The position numbers and the translations under genes were made by a program. Under the pieces are notes generated by a model. The model saw only the letters and a list, made by a program, of their open reading frames with translations, did no database searches and was not told the DNA's origin. Positions 9,268-17,640 of a DNA stretch of 54,484 bases are shown here, one piece after another (position 1 is the stretch's first letter; the number at the start of each line of letters is the position of its first letter). Source of the stretch: Bacteroidales bacterium (GTDB lineage Bacteria > Bacteroidota > Bacteroidia > Bacteroidales > UBA12077); the NCBI GenBank assembly GCA_028282785.1, contig JANQHE010000025.1, positions 1-54,484 on the forward strand, read 5' to 3'.

Positions 9268-10548
9268 TTATAAAGCTGTTTGGTATATTTCATTAATCTT
9301 TCTAGCTGCATTTTCCCATTTAAGGTTTAATACTTCTTCTTGCCCCATTCTTCGGAACATAGTTGGTAAGCCATCATAATTTAGCAATCCATACATTGCA
9401 TCAGCCATGGCATCAATGTCCCAAAAATCAATTTTTATTGCATGATTTAAAACTTCTGCTACTCCTGATTGCTTAGATATAATAACGGGTACATTAGCTC
9501 GCATAGCTTCTAATGGCGATATTCCAAAAGGCTCTGAAACCGAAGGCATTACATAAACATCACTTTGTAAGAACATTCTATTTACATCGTTACCTTTTAA
9601 AAAACCTGTAAAATGGAACTTATCAGAGATTTGCAATTCGGCTACTCGTTTAATTATTCGATTTAACATATCACCGCTTCCAGCCATTACAAATCGAACA
9701 TTATTGTATTTTTGTAAAACCATGTTAGCTGCTTCAACAAAATAATCCGGCCCCTTCTGAAAAGTAATTCGGCCTAAAAATGTAACCACTTTTTCAGGAA
9801 CCGTTTTTTGTTCATCATGACCGTTTTTTCTGGAATCAAACTCTACTGCATTATGAACCGTAACTACTTTAGAAGCATCAATTCCGTAACGATTAATTAC
9901 AATGTTACGGGTATAGTTACTTACTGTAATTACGCGATCTGCAGCTTCCATTCCTTTTCGTTCTATATCATAAACATTCTGGTTTACATTTTCACCGGAA
10001 CGATCAAATTCGGTAGCATGCACATGGATTACAAGTGGCTTTTTTGATACGGATTTTGCAGCAATTCCTGCAGCATAGGTTAACCAATCATGAGCATGTA
10101 TTACATCGAAGTTATTCTTTACCGCAAGTGCAGCTGCAATAACAGCATACCTTGACACTTCCTCCATCAGGTCTCTTCCATATTTTCCCGAAAATTTATA
10201 TTTTGATCGAAAAATTGTCTGTTTTAATTTAGTTTGATCTAAAATATCCATTGAAGATATTCTTTTAAATTCTTCCGGAGAAACGTAAGGAATCAAACTA
10301 GATCCTACCTCCATAAATGTAACCTTTCTCCAGAAATCATCCGTAGATAAAGTGTCTTGATTTAATTCAATTTCAGATGCATCAACTATTTTAACAACAC
10401 TATTATCTTCATCGCCATACGCTTTTGGTACAACGAACAATACCTCAACATTATTTTTAGCTAATCCTTTAACCAAACCGTAACAAGCAGTTCCCAAACC
10501 GCCCGTAATATGCGGAGGGAACTCCCAGCCAAACATTAAAACTCTCAT
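9268..10548 (-). CDS. GT4-family glycosyltransferase of the glycogen operon
   Basis: 426 residues with the two-domain GT-B fold of family GT4. The N-terminal sugar-acceptor side begins FGWEFPPHITGGLGTACYGL and continues with HAHDWLTYAAG at 151-161. The C-terminal donor side has FLGRITFQKGPDYFVEA and the E-x7-E pair Glu339/Glu347 in SEPFGISPLEA. It should build or extend an alpha-glucan from a nucleotide sugar. Its place between the DUF2934 gene and the GH57 amylase supports a role in glycogen synthesis beside the GT3 domain of the fusion protein. There is no membrane segment. Confidence 0.88.
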   Translation of the reverse strand: MRVLMFGWEFPPHITGGLGTACYGLVKGLAKNNVEVLFVVPKAYGDEDNSVVKIVDASEIELNQDTLSTDDFWRKVTFMEVGSSLIPYVSPEEFKRISSMDILDQTKLKQTIFRSKYKFSGKYGRDLMEEVSRYAVIAAALAVKNNFDVIHAHDWLTYAAGIAAKSVSKKPLVIHVHATEFDRSGENVNQNVYDIERKGMEAADRVITVSNYTRNIVINRYGIDASKVVTVHNAVEFDSRKNGHDEQKTVPEKVVTFLGRITFQKGPDYFVEAANMVLQKYNNVRFVMAGSGDMLNRIIKRVAELQISDKFHFTGFLKGNDVNRMFLQSDVYVMPSVSEPFGISPLEAMRANVPVIISKQSGVAEVLNHAIKIDFWDIDAMADAMYGLLNYDGLPTMFRRMGQEEVLNLKWENAARKINEIYQTAL

Positions 10549-10572
10549 TATAAAATGTATTTAAATAAATGC

Positions 10573-10809
10573 TTATTGACTTACAAGTTCTTTTTCTGCT
10601 TGTAACCAATTTTCAACTTCGCTTCCCTGATTTCCTTTTTCAGTATAAATCTCAAAAGCACGGGCTTGAATTTGTTCGAAAGTAGGTTTTACTTTCTTTA
10701 CTGTTTTCTTAGCCCTTGCGGTTGTTTTCTTTGATGCAGTTTTCCCGCCTTTCGGGCCTGCTCTGCCGGCAGACAGGCGGGCAGGTTTTACTTTTGGTTT
10801 TGGTTCCAT
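10573..10809 (-). CDS. Small DUF2934 protein with Lys/Ala-rich N-terminus
   Basis: 78 residues. Residues about 43-78 (QIQARAFEIYTEKGNQGSEVENWLQAEKEL) match the short helical DUF2934 family, which has no assigned function. Residues 1-42 are a basic, low-complexity tail rich in Lys, Ala and Thr. They include the peptide PARLSAGRAGPKG (residues 9-21), which is encoded by a G+C-rich palindromic repeat also found in the antiporter gene at 42.7 kb. The gene begins 4 bp after the debranching enzyme stop and precedes the GT4 gene, so it is cotranscribed with glycogen metabolism. A role as a small regulator or scaffold would be a guess. Confidence 0.75.
   Translation of the reverse strand: MEPKPKVKPARLSAGRAGPKGGKTASKKTTARAKKTVKKVKPTFEQIQARAFEIYTEKGNQGSEVENWLQAEKELVSQ
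10746..10785 (-). repeat. 40-bp G+C-rich palindromic element, copy 1, inside a coding sequence
   Basis: Centred on the perfect 12-bp palindrome TCTGCCGGCAGA, with arms that continue outward after a one-base bulge. It is far richer in G+C than its surroundings. Read on the coding strand it is 33/40 identical to 42721-42760 in an unrelated gene and lies in the same frame there. It encodes PARLSAGRAGPKG. Confidence 0.75.
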
Positions 10810-10813
10810 ACAT

Positions 10814-12763
10814 CTAGTTTTTTAGTTTGTTAATCATTTTTATTATTCTTAGAGTTTCTGCAACACTCCATGCCTGTGAAATTGCTCCTTTAGGTTCATA
10901 TGGAGGATCTCCATCATAAATCTCAGCAATTGAACAAAGTCCATGCTCTGTCATATCTTCTTTAAAATTTTCAATAACTCTTTCTGCTAAATGCAATCCA
11001 TTTTTACCATGCAGTTTTAAATATCCTTCAATAAAATGTCCCAATAGCCATGGCCAAACGGTTCCCTGATGATATGCCGAATCTCTATTTTCCTGATTCC
11101 CAACATAACGTCCCTTGTAATATGGACTTTTTGGAGATAAAGTTCTAAGCCCTTTAGCTGTTAAGAGTTCTTTTTCAACTTTTGCCAGAACCCTTTCTTT
11201 ATGATCATCATCCAGTGGGCTATATGGTAAAGAAGTAGCAAAAATTTGATTGGGTCTTACTGATTTATCAATACCATCCTCGTTAATTACATCATGCAAA
11301 TATTGACAGTCATCGCACCAGAAATTCTCAACAAATGATTTCTTAATTTCTTCCGGAAGGTGTTCCCAATCTTTAATAAATTTCTTATCATCAAATTCTT
11401 TTGCCAACTCTAAAGTATAACAAACTGCGTTATACCATAAGGCATTAATCTCAACCGCATAGCCATCTCTTGGTGTAACAGGTTTACCATTTGCAATAGC
11501 ATCCATCCAGGTTAAAGCTTTACCTCTCTCTCCTTGCCAAATAAGGCTGTTCTCGTTCATTTTTATATTAAATGGTAATCCATTGCGATATCCTTCTAAA
11601 ATAGATTTCATTTTTTTACCGTAATCTTTCCAGACTTTTTCGCGGTCACCGATAAATTCTTCATATTTCTGAATCGACCAAAAATACCACAATGGTGCAT
11701 CGACAGAATTAAAAGCCGCAGCAGTATGCTTACCAATATTAGGAAACAATCCACCTTTTAACTCTGTTGACATCGTATCCAACACTTGCTTACATGTTTT
11801 TTCATCTCCATTTGTAAGTGTCAACCCTGGTAATGCAATAAAGGTATCTCTGCCCCAACGACCAAACCACGGATAACCAGCTATTACTTCTGTTGCTTTA
11901 TCACGATAAACTAAAAACTGTTGAGCAGAATTGACTAAGCACTTTTCAAACCTATCCTTTTTAGGTCTTAGTTTTATTTCCGAATTAAACTTTCGAGTTA
12001 ATCCTCCTGGAGCAATTTCTTTAGTTGATGCTGAAAAGATTACAGATTCATCTTTTTTTATAGGTAATTCAAAATAACCCGGGACAAATAGATCTTCTTG
12101 ATAATCATAACCACGATTTAATTCTTCCAAATATTCAACATTGTAATACCAATCCGGTGTAGCTATAAATTCATTTGATTTATTTATCTGCATATGCAAC
12201 CACGGAAATCCCTGGTATAATTTTGATTTAATTCCATTAGGAATGCTTTTATATTTTGTATTTGCATCCATATTTGCTTTTGAAAGTTTATGCGAATTTC
12301 TAAAAGCAAGGAATGGCTTTACTCTTATTGTGGTTGGTGAATGAGCCTCCAGTAAAGTATAACGAATCATGAACTGTTCCTCGTTATGCACAAAAAGCAA
12401 CTCTTTCTTTAAAACCACTCCTCCTACACGATAAATTAAAGTTGGAGTGGGTTCATACTCAAAATCCCGAATATATTTATGACCATGTGGTTCATATATT
12501 CCTACTCCCGGAAATTTATGTATACCTAAATTAAATTCTTTACCTCTTTGAATAACGGTTTCGTCAACGGCCGAGAGCAAAACATGATTTTCTCCGTCGA
12601 ATTCCTTTAAAGGTAAAACCATCAACCCATGGTACTTTCTTGTATTACATAAAATGATACTTGTACTAAAATAACCACCGGCTCTATTAGTACTAAGAAT
12701 CTCTTTCTTAAGCGAGTACTCAAGGTTAATTAATTCTTCTTTATTAAATTTAAGATAGCTCAT
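10814..12763 (-). CDS. Glycogen debranching enzyme (amylo-alpha-1,6-glucosidase, GH133)
   Basis: 649 residues. The N-terminal half is the beta-rich domain of bacterial debranching enzymes, with LSTNRAGGYFSTSIILCNTRKYHGLMV at about 23-49. The C-terminal half is the (alpha/alpha)6 GDE_C domain: GYPWFGRWGRDTFIALPG, the region NENSLIWQGERG, NALWYNAV, and the late YHQGTVWPWLLG. It should remove alpha-1,6 branch glucose units from glycogen in the cytoplasm. It is the first gene of the minus-strand glycogen operon. Its promoter must lie in the A+T-rich 248-bp gap shared with the divergent msrB gene. Confidence 0.92.
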   Translation of the reverse strand: MSYLKFNKEELINLEYSLKKEILSTNRAGGYFSTSIILCNTRKYHGLMVLPLKEFDGENHVLLSAVDETVIQRGKEFNLGIHKFPGVGIYEPHGHKYIRDFEYEPTPTLIYRVGGVVLKKELLFVHNEEQFMIRYTLLEAHSPTTIRVKPFLAFRNSHKLSKANMDANTKYKSIPNGIKSKLYQGFPWLHMQINKSNEFIATPDWYYNVEYLEELNRGYDYQEDLFVPGYFELPIKKDESVIFSASTKEIAPGGLTRKFNSEIKLRPKKDRFEKCLVNSAQQFLVYRDKATEVIAGYPWFGRWGRDTFIALPGLTLTNGDEKTCKQVLDTMSTELKGGLFPNIGKHTAAAFNSVDAPLWYFWSIQKYEEFIGDREKVWKDYGKKMKSILEGYRNGLPFNIKMNENSLIWQGERGKALTWMDAIANGKPVTPRDGYAVEINALWYNAVCYTLELAKEFDDKKFIKDWEHLPEEIKKSFVENFWCDDCQYLHDVINEDGIDKSVRPNQIFATSLPYSPLDDDHKERVLAKVEKELLTAKGLRTLSPKSPYYKGRYVGNQENRDSAYHQGTVWPWLLGHFIEGYLKLHGKNGLHLAERVIENFKEDMTEHGLCSIAEIYDGDPPYEPKGAISQAWSVAETLRIIKMINKLKN

Positions 12764-13011
12764 ATTTAAAAATTTAATATCAGTTTTGTAGAAGTAGAAA
12801 CTATAAAAATATCAACAAACAATAATTCTATGCAAAGTTCAACTAATAATATTTAGTCTTTCTTAATAGAATATTAAATTATAATCAACTAAAAACTAAA
12901 TATTTATAATCATCTATCTAATGTTAATATAATTACCAGTAGTAATCTTGAATATTTAGCAGAAATTATAAAACCATTTTAATTCTTAATTGTTTAACCA
13001 ATAAAAAGATT

Positions 13012-13455
13012 ATGTTAAAATTTAACGTTTTATTCATATTGATTTTGATAACAGCTAAAGGAATTTCGCAAGAAAATAAGATGGAATATAATAAACTAAC
13101 ACCTGACGAAGAAAGAGTTATACTTCATAAAGGAACTGAGCTTCCCTGGACCGGTAAATATCTAAATAATAAGGAAGAAGGTACATATACCTGTAAACGT
13201 TGCGATGCTGTTTTGTATAAATCAGAAGATAAATTTGATTCGCACTGTGGATGGCCAAGTTTTGATGATGAAGTTGATGGTGCAATAAAACGTGTTCCTG
13301 ATAAAGACGGAAGAAGGACAGAAATCGTTTGTGCCAATTGTGATGCTCATTTAGGACATGTATTTCTTGGAGAAGGTTTTACGCCAAAGAATACGAGACA
13401 TTGTGTAAATTCAATTTCATTAAAATTTGTTCCTACCGAAGTTAAGAAGAAATAA
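13012..13455 (+). CDS. msrB: Peptide-methionine (R)-S-oxide reductase MsrB, exported
   Basis: 147 residues. A signal peptide (about 1-19) is followed by a complete MsrB domain. Two zinc-binding CxxC pairs are visible, CKRC and CANC. HCGWPSF lies in the middle and the catalytic cysteine lies in RHCVNS near the C-terminus. The enzyme reduces methionine-R-sulfoxide in oxidised proteins. The signal peptide places it in the periplasm or outside. The last 14 bp overlap the convergent B3/4-domain gene. Confidence 0.93.
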   Translation: MLKFNVLFILILITAKGISQENKMEYNKLTPDEERVILHKGTELPWTGKYLNNKEEGTYTCKRCDAVLYKSEDKFDSHCGWPSFDDEVDGAIKRVPDKDGRRTEIVCANCDAHLGHVFLGEGFTPKNTRHCVNSISLKFVPTEVKKK

Positions 13456-14107
13456 TATTGGTTTCAATATTTTTGGCTTCTGCAAAATCCAACAAACAGT
13501 TTCTTAATTTATCAATTTGCACATTCAGGTCATTAATTCCACTGAATGAAATTATATTCATTGATATCTGTTTTGTTTCATGGGTAATTTTAACCCTTTC
13601 CGAATCGCTTGTTGGGCTTCCAAACTTTCCTTTTGGGTCTTCAAAAACCGGAAGGTTCTCAATATTTAATAAACCACGACCTATACCATAATACTCATCT
13701 TTCTTAGAACCTATAGTAAAATTAATGGGAGAAAATAATTTTGTTCTGTCAAATGCGCAGATTGAATAATAAGAAGTTATAGAAATTAAATTATTGATAT
13801 CAACAATATTATTGATATGATATATTCCTTTTTCTTTAACTATTCTTCTTAAAAGGGCTTCTGAAGATAATCTATAACGAGCCGGGTCTTTACCAAATGC
13901 TTTATATGCTTTTCTTGAATCAGCTATTACCTGCAATTTGGATATATCTTCTACACTATGGCTTGATGCAAATTCTTCACAAGCCATATCAAGCTGATTT
14001 ATTAATAATTCATCAGATCGTTTTACCGTAATTTCTGCTTCCAATGAACCAATTGCTATCTTGTTCCATTTTGATTTTAATTCATCTGTAATTTTTATAT
14101 CCAGCAT
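13442..14107 (-). CDS. B3/4 domain protein (PheT B3/B4-like, COG3382)
   Basis: 221 residues. The block [24 protein letters not shown] followed by [15 protein letters not shown] is the signature of stand-alone B3/4 domains. These domains are also found in the beta subunit of phenylalanyl-tRNA synthetase. Stand-alone members may act on mischarged tRNA or amino acids, but no specific reaction is established. It is cytoplasmic with no membrane segment. It overlaps the 3' end of msrB by 14 bp on the opposite strand and is divergent from pgeF. Confidence 0.85.
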   Translation of the reverse strand: MLDIKITDELKSKWNKIAIGSLEAEITVKRSDELLINQLDMACEEFASSHSVEDISKLQVIADSRKAYKAFGKDPARYRLSSEALLRRIVKEKGIYHINNIVDINNLISITSYYSICAFDRTKLFSPINFTIGSKKDEYYGIGRGLLNIENLPVFEDPKGKFGSPTSDSERVKITHETKQISMNIISFSGINDLNVQIDKLRNCLLDFAEAKNIETNIISS

Positions 14108-14169
14108 ATAAAAAATTTAAATTTAATGAAGCATAAATCTAGAAAAAGTTTATTTCTTTTGCCAATACC

Positions 14170-14952
14170 ATGATCGAACATAATATTTATAATATTAAAA
14201 TTCTAAAGTTTTCAAATCTTCAAAAGCATGAAAATTTAATTCACTATTCTTCGACCAGAATGGGTGGTTCAAGCGTGGATCATTTGACAAGTCTTAATCT
14301 TGGATATACCGTTAAGGATAAAACTTCGAATGTAACCAATAATTTAAAATTACTTGCCCAGAGCCTTCAAATTGATAAATCTGATTTTGTATTTCCAAAG
14401 CAAACACACAGTGCTAATGTTGGAATTGTTAGATCTTCGATAGATATTTTCCCCGATACTGATGCATTGATTACCAATATTCCGGGAATTTGTATTTCGG
14501 TGAGAACAGCAGATTGTGTACCTATTTTACTCTTCGATCCTGTTAAAAAAGCAATTGCTGCAATTCACTCCGGTTGGAAAGGAACAGTTCAAAAAATATC
14601 CCAAAAGGCAATTGAATTAATGCAAAATGAATTTGGAACCAACTCATCTGATTTAATTGCAGGAATAGGTCCTTCTATTGGGCCTAAAGTTTATGAGGTT
14701 GGCCCCGAGGTAGCTGATGTTTTTAATGAGAAATTTATCCAGAACCATTTCTTTACTCCGGTTAAAGATTCAAACAAATATTTGTTGGACCTTTGGAAAG
14801 CAAATAAACAGATTTTAATGGAATCCGGGATATTTGAAGGAAAAATAGAAGTTGCAGAAATGTGTACTTACTCAAATTCAGAAATGTTCTTTTCAGCCAG
14901 AAGAGATAATGGTAAAACCGGAAGATTGGCAACTGGTATAATGCTATTATAA
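14170..14952 (+). CDS. pgeF: Peptidoglycan editing factor PgeF (YfiH/laccase-domain family)
   Basis: 260 residues, the usual length. Family residues are visible: the histidine in FPKQTHSANV, RTADCVPILLFDP with the reactive cysteine, and AIHSGWKGTVQKI with the second histidine. A GIGPSIGPKVYEVG block follows. PgeF family proteins prevent misincorporation of L-Ser in peptidoglycan stems. The family was formerly called multicopper polyphenol oxidase and also acts on purine nucleosides in some members. It is followed 30 bp later by the DUF4421 gene. Confidence 0.92.
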   Translation: MIEHNIYNIKILKFSNLQKHENLIHYSSTRMGGSSVDHLTSLNLGYTVKDKTSNVTNNLKLLAQSLQIDKSDFVFPKQTHSANVGIVRSSIDIFPDTDALITNIPGICISVRTADCVPILLFDPVKKAIAAIHSGWKGTVQKISQKAIELMQNEFGTNSSDLIAGIGPSIGPKVYEVGPEVADVFNEKFIQNHFFTPVKDSNKYLLDLWKANKQILMESGIFEGKIEVAEMCTYSNSEMFFSARRDNGKTGRLATGIMLL

Positions 14953-14982
14953 TTTGAGATAGTTATATTTGAAAATTAAATA

Positions 14983-16014
14983 ATGGGCAATATGAAAAAA
15001 ATAATACTTACAGCATATTTTTTAATGTCAATTTTACTTCTAGTAGCCCAAGACTCCAATCTAATTTTTGATCAAGAAACCCTAAAATATGATACCTCAA
15101 GAATTACTGACTATAGGGAGAAACTAAATATCTATGGTGGCTTTTTTGGTAAAATTCATTCTATCGAACTTAACAATTCTGATATAAATAAGAAGTTAAG
15201 GTATGAGCCTAATAGCAAAACCAGTATTGGGCTAGGGTTTAATTACAAATGGATTGGGCTGGCAGTTGCATTTAGCCCTGGGTTTTTAAACAGTGACAAC
15301 AATGTTTACGGAGAAACTGAAAGCTTTGATATGCAATTAAACCTTTATTCGCGCACTTTTGGCGTTGATGGTTATTTGCAATATTATAAAGGGTACTATT
15401 TAAAAAACCCTGAAGATTTTACTACCTGGGCAAACGAAGCATATCCATTAAGGCCTGATTTAGAGTCATTGGCTATTGGATTATCAGGTTACTACTTTAC
15501 GAACCATAAAAAATTTTCATATAAAGCTGCGTACAACCGAACACAAGTACAGAAAAAAAGTGCAGGCTCATGGATAATGGGGGCATATGCAAACGTTAAT
15601 ATTGCAGGAGTTCCTGGGGAAATTATACCAGTTGAATTTTCTGATACTTTAAGGCCTTTTTATAATGTTGAAGGTTATAAAACAGGTTCAGTAGGTTTCT
15701 CCGGTGGATATACTTATACAGTTGTTTTAAAAAGATTTTTTATGAATGGAACCCTTGTACCCGGGCTCGGAATTAGAAATGGAGAATACTGGTCTGATGG
15801 AATAAATACCAAACAAGAAACAACCGTAACAGCTTCAATTACATTTCGACTAGCCATTGGTTATGAAGGAAAGAAAATGTATGCAGGAATCAGTATGGTT
15901 TCTTTAGTCGATTCATATAATTATGAGTCCATTGAGGTAGCTTCTTCATCAGGAAATGCAAGAATTTACATTGGTAAAAGATTTAATGTAAATCGTTTTA
16001 AAAAGCATAAATAA
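14983..16014 (+). CDS. DUF4421 family protein, probable outer-membrane beta-barrel
   Basis: 343 residues. A signal peptide is visible (MKKIILTAYFLMSILLLVAQ). The ATG at 14992 gives a cleaner signal peptide than the one at 14983, so the start is uncertain by three codons. The body has alternating hydrophobic and aromatic strands and recognisable DUF4421 text (GFFGKIHSIELNNSD, GLGFNYKWIGLAVAFSPG). It ends with a basic tail. The family is restricted mainly to Bacteroidota and has no known function. I infer an outer-membrane barrel from the pattern of strands. Confidence 0.75.
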   Translation: MGNMKKIILTAYFLMSILLLVAQDSNLIFDQETLKYDTSRITDYREKLNIYGGFFGKIHSIELNNSDINKKLRYEPNSKTSIGLGFNYKWIGLAVAFSPGFLNSDNNVYGETESFDMQLNLYSRTFGVDGYLQYYKGYYLKNPEDFTTWANEAYPLRPDLESLAIGLSGYYFTNHKKFSYKAAYNRTQVQKKSAGSWIMGAYANVNIAGVPGEIIPVEFSDTLRPFYNVEGYKTGSVGFSGGYTYTVVLKRFFMNGTLVPGLGIRNGEYWSDGINTKQETTVTASITFRLAIGYEGKKMYAGISMVSLVDSYNYESIEVASSSGNARIYIGKRFNVNRFKKHK

Positions 16015-16026
16015 TTCCCTTTTAAA

Positions 16027-16881
16027 ATGAAAACCTTCTGGTTAGTACTTGTTTCGATAGTTTGGGGATCAACATTTTTTATTATAAAAGATACCGTTGG
16101 TTCAGTTAACGAACACTTAATCGTATTTATCAGGACCTTTCAGGCTTTTTTAGCAATTTTTATTTTTCAACTAATTAAAGGCCCAAAACAACTGCTTAAT
16201 AAAAAAGCTATTTTATATGGTTCTATAATTGGAATACTTCTAGCGATAACTTATACATCGCAAACGATCGGATTAAAATTTACAAGTACGGGACATAGTG
16301 CATTTATAACAAGTTCAGCTGTACTAATTGTTCCTTTTATATTATTCTTTCTTTATAAAACTAAACTGGTCAAGATTGATATTATCGCTGTTATAATAGT
16401 TTTTGCAGGTTTATTTCTACTCACCTACGATTTCGAAACAAAAATGAATATTGGTGATATAATAACAATTATCACCGCTGTTTCCTGTGGTTTTCATATT
16501 GTTCTCGCAGGCAGGTTTGTAAAGAAAACGGATGCAGTTTCAATAGTCACCTATCAATTTTTAGGGGCTTCAATTGTGAGTTTATTAGCATTTGTACTTT
16601 CAAATAATGAGCCAGTTACCATAAGTACCAAAGCATGGATTAGCTTAACATATTTAGGATTTATAGGCACCTTATTTTGCTATTTTATTTCTGTTTGGAT
16701 TCAGAAGTATGTTTCTTCATTAAAAGTTGCTATCATATTCTCACTAGAGCCAGTCTTCGCTGCCATTTTTGGATACATTTTTATAAACGAAATACTTAAT
16801 CCAAAAGAGTTTGGGGGCGCAAGCTTAATTTTGTTGGGAGTTATTATTCATAGCATAGTAAAGAACAAAATTAAAAACTAA
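16027..16881 (+). CDS. EamA/DMT-family inner-membrane transporter
   Basis: 284 residues with about ten hydrophobic segments in two repeats, the normal layout of EamA drug/metabolite transporters. The N-terminus shows LVSIVWGSTFFIIKD, the first EamA motif. The second half ends SLEPVFAAIFGYIFINEIL, the conserved end of the second repeat. It would export or import a small metabolite, and the substrate cannot be told. It starts 12 bp after the DUF4421 gene and overlaps the convergent VOC gene by 11 bp. Confidence 0.88.
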   Translation: MKTFWLVLVSIVWGSTFFIIKDTVGSVNEHLIVFIRTFQAFLAIFIFQLIKGPKQLLNKKAILYGSIIGILLAITYTSQTIGLKFTSTGHSAFITSSAVLIVPFILFFLYKTKLVKIDIIAVIIVFAGLFLLTYDFETKMNIGDIITIITAVSCGFHIVLAGRFVKKTDAVSIVTYQFLGASIVSLLAFVLSNNEPVTISTKAWISLTYLGFIGTLFCYFISVWIQKYVSSLKVAIIFSLEPVFAAIFGYIFINEILNPKEFGGASLILLGVIIHSIVKNKIKN

Positions 16882-17599
16882 TTATTTTTGTCACATCCCC
16901 TTTCTCATCCGCCAAAATATTTTTTTTGATTTTAAACTTATTCTCTTTCTTTGGTTGAAACAGTATTAAATTGCCCGAGGTTGTTACAAATTTAAAATTA
17001 TCCCCAACTTTTTCTTTTTTTAAACCTAATCCTTCAAGAAACTTAACAACCATATTTCCTCCTTCAACCTGAACGGTTTTTATGAGGTCGGACTGATTTC
17101 CATGCTCAAAAAAATACGATGAATCCTGTAATTCTATATGATAATCAATAAAAAAGAATTGAGACAATTTAGAAGAATCCGGAAATGTTATATAGTCCCA
17201 CAATTTTCCATCTATTCTTTTATAAGGAACATTCAAATAATTAAGCTTTTCTGATAATTCCTTAAACGGTATTCCGGTTAAAGCAATATAAACTCCGCCT
17301 TCTCCATATTTCAATAAATTTTCATACCTTTTTGAAATTTCATCATTTACTTCGCCCTTTAATGAAATTAGTTCTACAGAAGATTTGTTTTCAAATTTTA
17401 TATGTGCATTTATTATTCCATTGTTATGAACTCTTCCCTTTTTTACTGTAAATCCTTTACTTTGATAATCCTTAATTGATTCTTCCAAATTCCGGTGTAA
17501 TAAAATTATGTGGTCAATTTTTACCTCTTGAGCATCTATAGGATAATATACAAATGAAAAAAAAACAATAAAGATTATTATGCTTTGAACTTTTTGCAT
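16871..17599 (-). CDS. Exported VOC/glyoxalase-like protein
   Basis: 242 residues. An N-terminal hydrophobic signal segment (about 1-23, ending IDAQE) precedes a vicinal-oxygen-chelate-type domain: KIDHIILLHRNLEESIKDYQSKGFTVKKGRVHNNGIINAHIKFEN resembles the Glyoxalase_3-like family. The substrate is unknown. Two open glyoxalase-like halves would fit the length. Its 3' end overlaps the EamA gene by 11 bp on the opposite strand. Confidence 0.75.
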   Translation of the reverse strand: MQKVQSIIIFIVFFSFVYYPIDAQEVKIDHIILLHRNLEESIKDYQSKGFTVKKGRVHNNGIINAHIKFENKSSVELISLKGEVNDEISKRYENLLKYGEGGVYIALTGIPFKELSEKLNYLNVPYKRIDGKLWDYITFPDSSKLSQFFFIDYHIELQDSSYFFEHGNQSDLIKTVQVEGGNMVVKFLEGLGLKKEKVGDNFKFVTTSGNLILFQPKKENKFKIKKNILADEKGDVTKIISF

Positions 17600-17640
17600 T
17601 TTATCAATTTAAATTCCTTGTGTAGTTAAAACTTGTATTT

